Assembly (NCBI GenBank): GCA_002294045.1
Contig: DBEP01000040.1
Coordinates: 59,052-71,031, forward strand
DNA length: 11,980 nt
Origin: Lachnoclostridium sp. UBA903
GTDB taxonomy: Bacteria > Bacillota > Clostridia > Lachnospirales > Lachnospiraceae
Direction: 5' to 3'
Within the stretch, counting starts at the first letter, position 1. Each line of letters starts with the position of its first letter. A program made the position numbers and the translations under genes. Below the pieces are notes generated by a model. It was not told where the DNA came from and did no database searches. It was given only the letters and a program-made list of their open reading frames with translations. Below, piece by piece: positions 1-6,267 of the stretch.

Positions 1-94
1 GGGTGCGTAGTGGTGCTACGCTCCCAAAATTGAGACGCAGTATACCGCAAATTGGGGCATTCAGAACGGTGCATTGATTTATCAAACACGCTCT
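1..94 (-). repeat. Dispersed repeat, copy 1 (truncated by window start)
   Basis: The reverse complement of this stretch matches the repeat at 2623 onward. Bases 40-94, reversed, align with 2623-2675 in 45 of 55 columns with two single-base gaps. Beyond the shared GTATAC both copies run into a GC-rich stem. Here the stem is GCGTAG (5-10) against CTACGC (16-21), extended by GGG (1-3) and CCC (23-25) around a T-T mismatch. The right-hand limit is set by loss of similarity after the CTCT at 91-94. The other end lies outside the window. No protein-coding function is proposed. Confidence 0.8.
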
Positions 95-103
95 AATATA
101 AAC

Positions 104-132
104 AGAACAAAAAGGTATAAAAATCATATAAT
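104..132 (+). promoter_or_regulatory. Weak candidate sigma-A promoter for the membrane-protein gene
   Basis: A perfect -10 hexamer TATAAT lies at 127-132. At 17 bp upstream is AGAACA (104-109), which matches only three of six -35 positions. The location, about 25 bp before the start codon region, fits a promoter, but the AT-rich background makes a chance TATAAT likely. Confidence 0.3.
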
Positions 133-155
133 ATTCCATAAATAAAACGGAGTCA

Positions 156-683
156 GTGATATTTATGAACCGTACGAAAATAATATTTATAGGAGCTTTG
201 ATGGCTGCGGTTGCAACCGTATTCCAGTCGATACCGGCTTTATTATCGGAGTCCTTTGCATTGCTGACAACGCTCAGTGCAATCCCCGTATATCTGGCAG
301 CCAGGACAAATCCCGCCGCAGGAGCATTATCCTATTTTACAACAGCTGTTCTCGTCTTATTTGTCAGTAGCCATGAGGCATTGTTTTTTTTATTTACAAA
401 TGGTGTGGTAGGGGTTTCACTGGGAATCTGCTGCTACCTGAAACAAAAAAAGATTAACACCTTAGTAATCTGTGCTTTTGTTTTGACAATTGCTTTATGT
501 ATTATAAATTACGGAATCGGTTATCCGGTTCTGGGTGTTCCCGTTCCGGGGGTTATTATTGTACAGTTACTGATTTTATTTCTGTTTTCACTCATTTATA
601 ATTATATATTTTTAGCATTTGCAGATTTTGTTTATAAAAAGATTAAGGATTCCGGCATTACCGATATTGGCTCCTCTGAATAA
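156..683 (+). CDS. Small polytopic membrane protein, possibly ECF-transporter S-component-like
   Basis: The protein has up to 175 residues and is almost entirely hydrophobic. I see about five or six membrane segments: roughly residues 8-30, 34-50, 56-80, 80-95, 104-122 and 128-160. A short basic loop (KQKK near residue 97) and a charged C-terminal tail follow the positive-inside rule. Its size, short N-terminus and Gly/Ala-rich middle segments recall the S components of ECF vitamin transporters or DUF2232-type proteins, but I see no diagnostic motif, so the substrate is unknown. The start is ambiguous. GTG at 156 lies only 3 nt after the GGAG at 149-152, while ATG at 165 lies 12 nt after it. 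The second would give MNRTKIIFIG as N-terminus. No partner gene adjoins it. Confidence 0.75.
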   Translation: MIFMNRTKIIFIGALMAAVATVFQSIPALLSESFALLTTLSAIPVYLAARTNPAAGALSYFTTAVLVLFVSSHEALFFLFTNGVVGVSLGICCYLKQKKINTLVICAFVLTIALCIINYGIGYPVLGVPVPGVIIVQLLILFLFSLIYNYIFLAFADFVYKKIKDSGITDIGSSE

Positions 684-943
684 ATCAATTGTTCTATACC
701 TGCCAATACCGTATATCCGGAGCCTGTTTTGCTAACCGCTCTATCCGGCACGGCAAGCGTATAAATTCCCTTATGCGTTTGCCGTGTTCCGTTCCAGGCA
801 GGGTGCCGGAACAAATAGTTTGCCGGGGCAGCCGGCTTAAACAAAGCCAATATGCCTGAGTCCGGGACAAGTCTATAATATAAACTTATCAGAAGTTGTT
901 TCTCAAACTTCTGATAAAAGGCGGTGTTTTTACCGCCGTGCAT
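632..943 (-). other. Unrecognised minus-strand open frame, possible gene remnant
   Basis: An uninterrupted 103-codon frame runs convergently into the 3' end of the membrane-protein gene, overlapping it by about 50 bp. Its middle part (about residues 30-90) has a plausible amino-acid mix, with Pro, Gly, Tyr and Trp and GC-rich codons like those of neighbouring genes. The first 20 codons are read through two of the hairpins at 886-937, and I see no ribosome binding site before the ATG at 943. No family is recognised. It could be the decayed 3' part of a lost gene or a chance frame. A real, expressed gene seems less likely. Confidence 0.2.
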
Positions 944-977
944 CCGATTATAGGAACATGATTTTTGTTCCTATAAT
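886..977. repeat. Three consecutive perfect inverted repeats (hairpin cluster)
   Basis: Three perfect stem-loops lie within 92 bp. The first has 12-bp arms, TTATCAGAAGTT (886-897) and AACTTCTGATAA (906-917), with an 8-nt loop. The second has 6-bp arms, GGCGGT (920-925) and ACCGCC (932-937), with a 6-nt loop. The third has 12-bp arms, ATTATAGGAACA (947-958) and TGTTCCTATAAT (966-977), with a 7-nt loop. On the minus strand the middle hairpin is followed by TTTTAT, which is weakly terminator-like for leftward transcription. On the plus strand none is followed by a T-run. The cluster makes up the core of the 384-bp gap between the first two genes. Its role is unknown: structured RNA, termination region and remnant of a small palindromic element are all possible. 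Confidence 0.75.
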
Positions 978-985
978 ATAATCCA

Positions 986-1014
986 TTTACTAATATTTAC
1001 GTATTACCTATAAT
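986..1014 (+). promoter_or_regulatory. Candidate sigma-A promoter for the dehydrogenase gene
   Basis: The -35 element is TTTACT (986-991, four of six matches to TTGACA), followed by a 17-bp spacer and a perfect TATAAT at 1009-1014. It predicts transcription from about 1021 and a leader of about 47 nt before the dehydrogenase start. It lies just downstream of the hairpin cluster. Confidence 0.5.
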
Positions 1015-1067
1015 AAAAATATTGAAACCCGTCAAACAAAGTTTAACAATTACAGGAGGTTTTAGGC

Positions 1068-2036
1068 ATGAATGAGCCCTTACGTATTTTAATAATGAAT
1101 AACAGTATATTCAGCGTAAATGAATATTATAAAAAGCAGATTCTGGACATCGTACCGGATGCCGGGCTGATGATTGCAGAAGCAAAGGATACGACAAAAG
1201 AATTAATACAAAGCGCAGATATTATATATGGATGGCCTGATACGGAGTATTTAATAGAGGCTGACAAACTGAAATGGCTTCATCTTCCCAGTGCCGGCGC
1301 AGACGGTTATACCGACAAAGCAATCTATTATAGAAAGGACATAAAATTAACCAACTCAAGCGGTGTATTCGGACTTCCGATTGCGGAGCATATTTTTGCC
1401 ATGATATTATCCTATAATCGCAATCTTTGGGAGTATGCCTATAATAAACGGGAGAAGAAATGGAGCCGTTCTTCCGGCGCAAGAGACTTCTGCGGTTCTA
1501 CCGTCGGCATTCTCGGGCTGGGGGATATCGGTAACGAAGTGGCCAAAAGAGCCAAGGCCTGGGGGGCAAATGTCCTGGCGGTAAAACGGACCATAACAAA
1601 GGCCCCGGAATATGTGGATAAACTGTACAGCCTTGACGATATGGATGAAGTCCTAAAGCAATCCGATTATATCGTATTGGCACTTCCTGATACGCCCAAG
1701 ACAAAAGGTATTATATCAATGGAGAAGTTAAAACAGATGAAGCCGCATGCTTTTTTAGTCAATATCGGAAGAGGCACCCTGATTAATCAGGATGCGCTGA
1801 TTACGGCCTTGAAGGAGAACTGGATTGGGGGAGCCGGCCTTGATGTAACCACACCGGAGCCTTTGCCCGAAGAGAGTCCTTTATGGGAGCTTCCTAACGT
1901 AATCCTGACACCCCATACCTCAGGCCTTTCCCCAAGCAATATTAACAGAAGATTTGAAATATTTAACCGCAACCTGAAACTTTTTCTGGAAAATAAGCCA
2001 TTGGAAAACATGGTGGATTTCACGGAAGGATATTGA
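1068..2036 (+). CDS. D-isomer specific 2-hydroxyacid dehydrogenase
   Basis: This is a 322-residue member of the D-2-hydroxyacid dehydrogenase family (formate, glycerate and D-lactate dehydrogenase type), which reduces 2-oxoacids to D-2-hydroxyacids with NAD(P)H in the cytosol. The catalytic domain is split. The nucleotide-binding fold sits at about residues 100-285, with the dinucleotide motif GLGDIG at 150-155. The catalytic residues expected for the family are present: Arg235 in the NIGRG motif, Glu264 in TPEP and His283 in TPHTSG. After the second strand the sequence reads AVKR (171-174) rather than ending in the Asp usual in NAD-specific members, which suggests NADP use (inference). The start is supported by AGGAGG at 1054-1059, 8 nt upstream of the ATG. 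The exact substrate cannot be assigned. The nitroreductase-like gene follows in the same direction after about 84 bp and may be co-transcribed. Confidence 0.93.
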   Translation: MNEPLRILIMNNSIFSVNEYYKKQILDIVPDAGLMIAEAKDTTKELIQSADIIYGWPDTEYLIEADKLKWLHLPSAGADGYTDKAIYYRKDIKLTNSSGVFGLPIAEHIFAMILSYNRNLWEYAYNKREKKWSRSSGARDFCGSTVGILGLGDIGNEVAKRAKAWGANVLAVKRTITKAPEYVDKLYSLDDMDEVLKQSDYIVLALPDTPKTKGIISMEKLKQMKPHAFLVNIGRGTLINQDALITALKENWIGGAGLDVTTPEPLPEESPLWELPNVILTPHTSGLSPSNINRRFEIFNRNLKLFLENKPLENMVDFTEGY

Positions 2037-2120
2037 TTTTTTTATACCTGATTTTTTAAAATCGGCAGCATTTCGGATTATAATTTTGTGGTTTATAATT
2101 ATAGAAAGGAGAGCGTATAT

Positions 2121-2600
2121 ATGGAATTTTCAGAGGTGGTATTTTCAAGAAGATCGATTCGTCAATACAAAAAAGATTCCGTTCCGGATGAAGTATTAAA
2201 GCGGCTGTTTGAAGCCATGAGTGCGGCACCGTCCGGAAATAACCACCAGCCGTACAAATTTATCTTTATAAAGAAAGAGGAAGTGAGAAAAAAGATAGCT
2301 TCACAGGCCTGTCACCAGGATTTTCTTTTTGATGCACCGGTTCTGGTAGCGGCTTGCTGTGAAAAGGACAGAGCTTTCGATACTGCCATTGCCATGGAAC
2401 ATCTTATTCTGGCAGCAACAAACGAGGGTTTGGGCTCCTGTTTCATCGGCTGGTTTGAAGGAGACATGGTAAGAAAAATCCTTACTATTCCCGATGCCTA
2501 TGAAATTCCTATTTTAGCTGCCATAGGATACGCCGATGAAAGCCCGGCGGCGAGGGAGAGAAAACCTTTGGAGGAATTGATATCCTTTGACCGGTTTTAA
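2121..2600 (+). CDS. Nitroreductase family protein (FMN-dependent oxidoreductase)
   Basis: A 159-residue protein of the nitroreductase superfamily, whose members are usually dimeric FMN enzymes reducing nitro compounds, quinones or other electrophiles with NAD(P)H. Family marks are the N-terminal SRRSIRQY (residues 9-16), which contacts the FMN phosphate, the APSGNNHQPY segment (36-45), and the Gly-rich GLGSCFIGWF segment (103-112) in the second half. At 159 residues it is at the short end of the family. The frame is open back to a GTG at 2088, but AAGGAG at 2106-2111 lies 9 nt before the ATG at 2121 and would be internal to the longer version, so 2121 is chosen. The physiological substrate is unknown. 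Confidence 0.9.
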   Translation: MEFSEVVFSRRSIRQYKKDSVPDEVLKRLFEAMSAAPSGNNHQPYKFIFIKKEEVRKKIASQACHQDFLFDAPVLVAACCEKDRAFDTAIAMEHLILAATNEGLGSCFIGWFEGDMVRKILTIPDAYEIPILAAIGYADESPAARERKPLEELISFDRF

Positions 2601-2622
2601 CAGGAACTAACGATGGGGCCAC

Positions 2623-2786
2623 AGAGTGTGTTTGAAAATTATGGCACCGTTTGAACGCTCCACTTTGCAGTATACGGCGTCGTGATTCTGGAAACATAGC
2701 CCCCTTACGCGGTATACTGGGCGGAGATTCTGGGAGCGTAGCACGCTACGCCCCCAGACCGCTTCTTGCTTCCCATAAAGTGGAGC
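2623..2786 (+). repeat. Dispersed repeat, copy 2, with 42-bp tandem unit and 10-bp inverted ends
   Basis: This fills most of the 217-bp gap between the convergent nitroreductase and hydrolase genes. Bases 2623-2675 match copy 1 at the window start, in inverted orientation. The inner part, 2657-2786, is bounded by perfect 10-bp inverted repeats, GCTCCACTTT (2657-2666) and AAAGTGGAGC (2777-2786). Inside are two diverged 42-bp units, each starting with GTATAC (2670 and 2712) and sharing GATTCTGG. The second unit ends in a strong stem, CTGGGAGCGTAG (2730-2741) against CTACGCCCCCAG (2746-2757), with one mismatch and a CACG loop. There is no T-run after the stem. An open frame across it would read as a 14-residue repeat, but I regard this as a consequence of the 42-bp period and not a gene. 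It resembles a non-autonomous, MITE-like intergenic element. Confidence 0.8.
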
Positions 2787-2817
2787 ATCCAGACCGGCCG
2801 CAAGTATTTTTCACACT

Positions 2818-3648
2818 TTACTTTACAAATACCATGGAACCGATATTTGCGGTTATTGTTTTAGACCATAACCATTCGTTGGTAGAACTGTCATCAAAGT
2901 AGAACATGGCTCCTTTACTTGGATCACTGCCCTTTAATGCTGCTTTAGCTGCTTTTACGGCAGAATCGGAAGCAGGTTTTTCGATATATCCGTTTTTAAC
3001 CGGGGTAAACTGGTAATAGCCTCCGGCTACATGGTTAATGACCTTGTCAATTGTTGAGGGCCACTCTTTGCTTTGTACTCTGTTAACAACAACGGCGCCT
3101 ACCCCTACCATGGCATTATAGGGTTCTCCGGTAGCTTCTGCCGTGATTAATCTTGCCAATAAATCCAATTCTTTATTCGTATAGGAAATCACTGCTTTTT
3201 CCTCTTCCGAAGCTTTTTTGGCTGTCGCAGAGACAGTACTTGCTTTTGCGGTTGCTTTGGAATCAGACTTTGCTGTGGATTTAGCCGCCGGCAGCAGAAG
3301 CTTCTGGCCGGTTTTCACCTTATTATTCCACTTATTGTTCGCCCTTCTTAAAGCGGCCAGGGTAACATTATTTTTCTTTGCTATGCCGTAAAGCGTATCA
3401 CCCTTTTTGACCTTGTAGGTTTTTGCCTTTATATTTAACACCTGGCCGGGATAAATCCGATTGGATTTAAGGTTGTTGTTTGCCTTTATGGTACTTACAG
3501 GCGTGTTAAATAACAGGCTGATTTTATGAAGTGAGTCATTCTTAAGGATTGTGTAGTCTGCTGCCAAGGCAGAAGTGGAACAAAGGGGAATGGTTAACAG
3601 TAACAGTACACCAAGTACAAAAGCTCCGGTTTTTCTGAATCTGAACAT
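2818..3648 (-). CDS. Secreted cell-wall hydrolase: two LysM domains plus SleB/CwlJ-type catalytic domain
   Basis: A 276-residue exported protein. Residues 1-29 form a Sec signal peptide with a basic start, a Leu-rich core and ALA-A at the likely cleavage site. Two LysM peptidoglycan-binding domains follow at about 31-74 (DYTILKNDSL) and 77-120 (KTYKVKKGDTLYGIA). A Lys/Ala/Ser-rich linker spans about 121-155. The C-terminal domain (156-276) is of the SleB/CwlJ Hydrolase_2 type. Within ITAEATGEP, Glu171 corresponds to the conserved catalytic acid of the family, followed by the VGVGAVVVNRV helix. SleB-type enzymes cut cortex or vegetative peptidoglycan, and LysM versions are common in spore-formers. 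GGAGGT lies just before the ATG. It is monocistronic, convergent with the nitroreductase gene across the repeat. A vegetative wall-remodelling role is as possible as one in germination. Confidence 0.92.
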   Translation of the reverse strand: MFRFRKTGAFVLGVLLLLTIPLCSTSALAADYTILKNDSLHKISLLFNTPVSTIKANNNLKSNRIYPGQVLNIKAKTYKVKKGDTLYGIAKKNNVTLAALRRANNKWNNKVKTGQKLLLPAAKSTAKSDSKATAKASTVSATAKKASEEEKAVISYTNKELDLLARLITAEATGEPYNAMVGVGAVVVNRVQSKEWPSTIDKVINHVAGGYYQFTPVKNGYIEKPASDSAVKAAKAALKGSDPSKGAMFYFDDSSTNEWLWSKTITANIGSMVFVK

Positions 3649-3680
3649 AGGTACCTCCTTATGGTTGCTTGTCTAACTGG

Positions 3681-3709
3681 TAACATTTCCTATGCAGTCT
3701 ATTCTATAC
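3681..3709 (-). promoter_or_regulatory. Speculative forespore-type promoter for the LysM/SleB gene
   Basis: Read on the minus strand, GTATA (3705-3709) is followed after 14 bp by GGAAATGTTA (3681-3690). This resembles the GTATA / GGnnAnAnTA pattern of sigma-F and sigma-G promoters, with one mismatch at a conserved A. It lies about 33-60 bp before the start codon. I saw no convincing sigma-A promoter in the same stretch. The match is weak evidence only. Confidence 0.22.
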
Positions 3710-3759
3710 CATGAATAAGGCCGGGTATATATAAAATTATTAGCAGTCAAGGAAGATAT

Positions 3760-3987
3760 GTGAAAAATTTGGGCAAATCTGACTATTATAACAGCAGCAG
3801 GCCGCTGGAAAGTATGTGGTTGCAATATTCAGGAATAGTATGGTATGGAAAACAATTACAGGAACAAGGTTATATCCGGAAGCTGTCTTGCCCCTGGAAT
3901 TATTTCCAGGCATGTGTTTATCCCTCCTATGGATACTCTTTGTTGACAAAAGAAACCCAATCCATTACAATACAGTTAACTAAATAA
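3760..3987 (+). other. Doubtful small open frame in the gap before the LacI gene
   Basis: A 75-codon frame starts at GTG 3760, with AAGGAAG at 3749-3755 in a reasonable position. The peptide has many aromatic residues, no recognised domain and no clear signal or membrane segment. Its last 15 codons run through the LacI promoter and the first copy of the TTAACTAAA repeat. The frame also crosses a 7-bp hairpin, CCTGGAA (3893-3899) with TTCCAGG (3904-3910). I consider it more likely non-coding, but it is the only candidate gene in the 377-bp interval 3649-4025. Confidence 0.15.
3943..3971 (+). promoter_or_regulatory. Sigma-A promoter of the LacI-family gene
   Basis: A consensus -35 TTGACA (3943-3948), an exact 17-bp spacer and TACAAT (3966-3971, five of six) form the best promoter in the window. 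Transcription would begin near 3978, giving a leader of about 48 nt before the LacI ATG. Confidence 0.8.
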
Positions 3988-4004
3988 GAGTAAATTTAAC
4001 TAAA
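3976..4004 (+). promoter_or_regulatory. Direct repeat TTAACTAAA x2 at the LacI transcription start, candidate operator
   Basis: TTAACTAAA occurs at 3976-3984 and again at 3996-4004, exactly 20 bp apart, which puts both on the same face of the helix. The first copy sits within the palindrome AGTTAACT (3974-3981). They cover the predicted start site and early leader, where a repressor would block transcription, so autoregulation is plausible. The sequence lacks the central CG usual in LacI-family operators and is AT-rich. Confidence 0.35.
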
Positions 4005-4025
4005 AAATAAGTAACAGAGGGTAAA

Positions 4026-5069
4026 ATGGAAAAAAAAGTAAAAATGGCAGATATTGCAGCAGCTTTAAATGTAAGCGTTGTTACCGTATCCAAAGCATTG
4101 TCAGGACAAAAGGGCGTAAGCGAAGAGGTACGTGAAAAAATTAAAGCTCTTGCGGAGCAGTTAGGGTACAGGCAGTCCGGTGGGACGGAAAACGGCCGGA
4201 TAAACAAAAGCTATAATATTGGTATCATTGTTCCCGGCAGGTATTTTGGAAAATATGTATCCTTTTATTGGCAGCTGTATCAGGAAGTTGCTACAAAAGC
4301 CGTACAGACACAATGCTTTACCATGCTGGAGGTAATCAGTCCCGAAGATGAGAAAAATCTTCAGCTCCCGATGTTAATAAAGGAAAAAAAGGCAGATGGA
4401 ATTATTTTTATGGGGCAGCCCATTTGCGGCTACATTCAGAAATTAACGAAAGAAGGGACAGTTCCTCTTGTCTGCCTTGATTTTTTTGACAGCGCCACGA
4501 GCAGCGATGCCGTCATATCCGACGGTTTTTATGGCACGTATATGCTCACAAACCATTTGTTCCGGGAAGGCCATACGGATATTGCGTATGTTGGCACCTT
4601 GCTTTATACGGGAAGTATAACCGACCGGTATTTCGGTTATTGCAAATCCATGATGGAGCATGGAAAGAACGTGCAGGAGGATTATGTTCTGAAAGACAGA
4701 GACTGGGAAACCGGAGATGTTGCGGGTTATAACATGGAACTTCCCGTTAAAATGCCCACTGCCTTTGTATGTAACAGTGATCTGACGGCCTGTACCTTAA
4801 TTAAGAACTTAAGAAGCCGGGGATATCGTGTGCCGGATGACGTATCGGTAGTAGGGTTTGACAATTACCTGTATCCGGGATTATGCGATATCGGAATTAC
4901 AACATACGATGTGAATGTAAAAGAAATGGCAGATGCAAGCATAAGAGCTCTGATTGATAAAATGAATCATAAAACACACAAACCCGGAATTAAAGTAGTG
5001 GAAGGCAGTATTGTTTACAAGAATAGCGTTGCCAACGGCCCCCTTTTATTCCGGAAAGATGGCGGATAA
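4026..5069 (+). CDS. LacI-family transcriptional regulator
   Basis: A 347-residue regulator of usual family length. The N-terminal helix-turn-helix (about residues 7-30) reads MADIAAALNVSVVTVSKALS, the classic LacI/GalR signature with recognition helix VVTVSKAL. The hinge helix ending in LGYR lies near residue 49. Residues about 65-340 form a periplasmic-binding-protein-like effector domain, with typical strands such as YNIGIIVPG and the C-terminal VVGFDN segment near 275. It presumably binds a sugar and controls the adjacent uptake operon. That link is inferred from position, not shown. AGAGGG at 4016-4021 is the ribosome binding site, 4 nt from the ATG. Its 3' end overlaps the convergent AraC-type gene by 24 bp. 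Confidence 0.95.
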   Translation: MEKKVKMADIAAALNVSVVTVSKALSGQKGVSEEVREKIKALAEQLGYRQSGGTENGRINKSYNIGIIVPGRYFGKYVSFYWQLYQEVATKAVQTQCFTMLEVISPEDEKNLQLPMLIKEKKADGIIFMGQPICGYIQKLTKEGTVPLVCLDFFDSATSSDAVISDGFYGTYMLTNHLFREGHTDIAYVGTLLYTGSITDRYFGYCKSMMEHGKNVQEDYVLKDRDWETGDVAGYNMELPVKMPTAFVCNSDLTACTLIKNLRSRGYRVPDDVSVVGFDNYLYPGLCDIGITTYDVNVKEMADASIRALIDKMNHKTHKPGIKVVEGSIVYKNSVANGPLLFRKDGG

Positions 5070-5954
5070 CCCGGCTTTTCTGTATGCAAGAGGGGTGAGC
5101 CCGGTTTTCTGCCTGAATAAACGGATGAAATGATTGGTATTTTCAAAACTTACCATTCTTCCTATTTCATTAATCCGTTTATCGGAATGGATTAATGCTT
5201 CTTTTGCTGCGGCAATCCTTATATTATTCAGATATCGGATGGGTGAAACACCATAACAGGAAGTAAATTCGCGGCAAATCTGGTATCTGCTGACCTGATA
5301 TTTCTGTTCCAGGCTGCCCAGGGTAAATTTATTGCCATAGTTTCTGTCAAAATTTTGTTTGATTTCCGTAATATAAACAGGCAGGAGGTTTTTCGGACCT
5401 TCTGTTTTTTCTTTTTCCATAGTGATTTCCAGAATAATATCCAATATGAATTTAGAATTAAGTAAATAATTTTCTTTATTATGGGATAAATGCTCATATA
5501 ATTTCTCAATCCGGTAAGGCACAGGGGAGCCAACTGGAAACGTATGAAGGATATTCCTGCGGCTGCTGTAATTTAAGTAAAGGTAAGGCAGCGGGTTTCC
5601 CGACATAAAAAATATCTTGTAATGCCATGGTGACTGTTTAATTTCAATACGGTGCCATTTCCTGCAATCCAGGAAAACCATAGTTCCGGGAACTAAGGTA
5701 TAACATAAATCTTTTGCGGTGAAAAAACCTGTACCGCTGTCCGTACATAATAAACAATAAGAGGTTAAACAGGACATTTCGTAGTAGTAGGGGAATAATG
5801 CTTTTATGCCGGCATAGGCCTGTATAAAAGGCAGATTTTTTTCTATATCCGCAGGTACGGATACCGGGACGGGCAGGAAATTATTTATGGAACCCGACTT
5901 TGACAAAGTAAAATTCGGGTGCAGGGCTTTTTTAAAATTTTCTTGAAATCCCAT
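5046..5954 (-). CDS. AraC-family transcriptional regulator
   Basis: A 302-residue AraC/XylS protein. The N-terminal part (about 40-135) is cupin-like, with a GTGFF...VPGTMVFLDC...WHRIEI pattern (about 75-105), and probably senses a sugar. The C-terminal part (about 195-295) holds the two helix-turn-helix units: first FTLGSLEQKYQVSRYQICREF (about 210-230, partly quoted in family form), second INEIGRMVSFENTNHFIRLF (261-280), followed by the signature FRQKTGLTPLAYR. Such proteins usually activate adjacent carbohydrate genes. Here it is divergent from the ABC operon and shares its 313-bp control region. AAGGAG lies 10 nt before the ATG. Confidence 0.95.
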   Translation of the reverse strand: MGFQENFKKALHPNFTLSKSGSINNFLPVPVSVPADIEKNLPFIQAYAGIKALFPYYYEMSCLTSYCLLCTDSGTGFFTAKDLCYTLVPGTMVFLDCRKWHRIEIKQSPWHYKIFFMSGNPLPYLYLNYSSRRNILHTFPVGSPVPYRIEKLYEHLSHNKENYLLNSKFILDIILEITMEKEKTEGPKNLLPVYITEIKQNFDRNYGNKFTLGSLEQKYQVSRYQICREFTSCYGVSPIRYLNNIRIAAAKEALIHSDKRINEIGRMVSFENTNHFIRLFRQKTGLTPLAYRKAGLSAIFPE

Positions 5955-5992
5955 GTTATATAAGCTCCTTTTTCCCTCTCGTTATATATAAA

Positions 5993-6021
5993 ATAGTATA
6001 TCAGAATGATTCATTTGGCAA
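5993..6021 (-). promoter_or_regulatory. Sigma-A promoter of the AraC-family gene
   Basis: On the minus strand TTGCCA (6016-6021) is followed by exactly 17 bp and TACTAT (5993-5998). Transcription would start near 5986, about 30 nt before the AraC ATG. Both elements are good matches and correctly spaced. Confidence 0.7.
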
Positions 6022-6150
6022 TACAAAACCTAAATTATGAGTAAAAAAAATATAATATGATTAAAAAATTAAGCAGATAGTGATGTTGAAACAAAATAAA
6101 AAGAAAAAATACACAAAAAATGTCGTTATTATTATTGAAAAAGTAAAATG

Positions 6151-6231
6151 TGCATAAAAAATGCAAGAATAGAATATTAAAAGCAAGAAATGTAGATGAC
6201 TAAAAATATAATTAAATATATAATTTAATTA
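6151..6231 (+). promoter_or_regulatory. Promoter and dyads in the AraC/ABC-operon intergenic region
   Basis: The interval 5955-6267 is very AT-rich and holds divergent promoters. For the ABC operon the best candidate is ATGACT (6196-6201), a 17-bp spacer and TATAAT (6219-6224), starting near 6231. The -10 lies inside a dyad with 9-bp arms, TAATTAAAT (6209-6217) and ATTTAATTA (6223-6231), which could be a repressor site. About 70 bp upstream of the start is a second dyad, TGCAT-AAAAA-ATGCA (6151-6165), in a position suited to an activator. Both dyads are short or low-complexity, so binding by the LacI or AraC protein is only a suggestion. Confidence 0.45.
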
Positions 6232-6267
6232 AAGCGATTTTAGCTAATAATATAAGGGAGGAAAAAG

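Noticed and set aside
2088..2120. GTG start at 2088 for the nitroreductase-like gene
   Set aside because: AAGGAG lies at an ideal distance from ATG 2121 and would be internal to the longer version. The extra 11 residues do not resemble the family.
2730..2757. Strong GC-rich hairpin as an intrinsic terminator between the convergent genes
   Set aside because: The stem is strong but neither strand has a T-run after it. It belongs to the repeat element, and terminator function is not supported.
2651..2902. Plus-strand 83-codon open frame across the repeat element
   Set aside because: It has no ribosome binding site, consists mostly of the 42-bp repeat read as a 14-residue pattern, and runs into the end of the minus-strand hydrolase gene. 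It is better explained as a by-product of the repeat.
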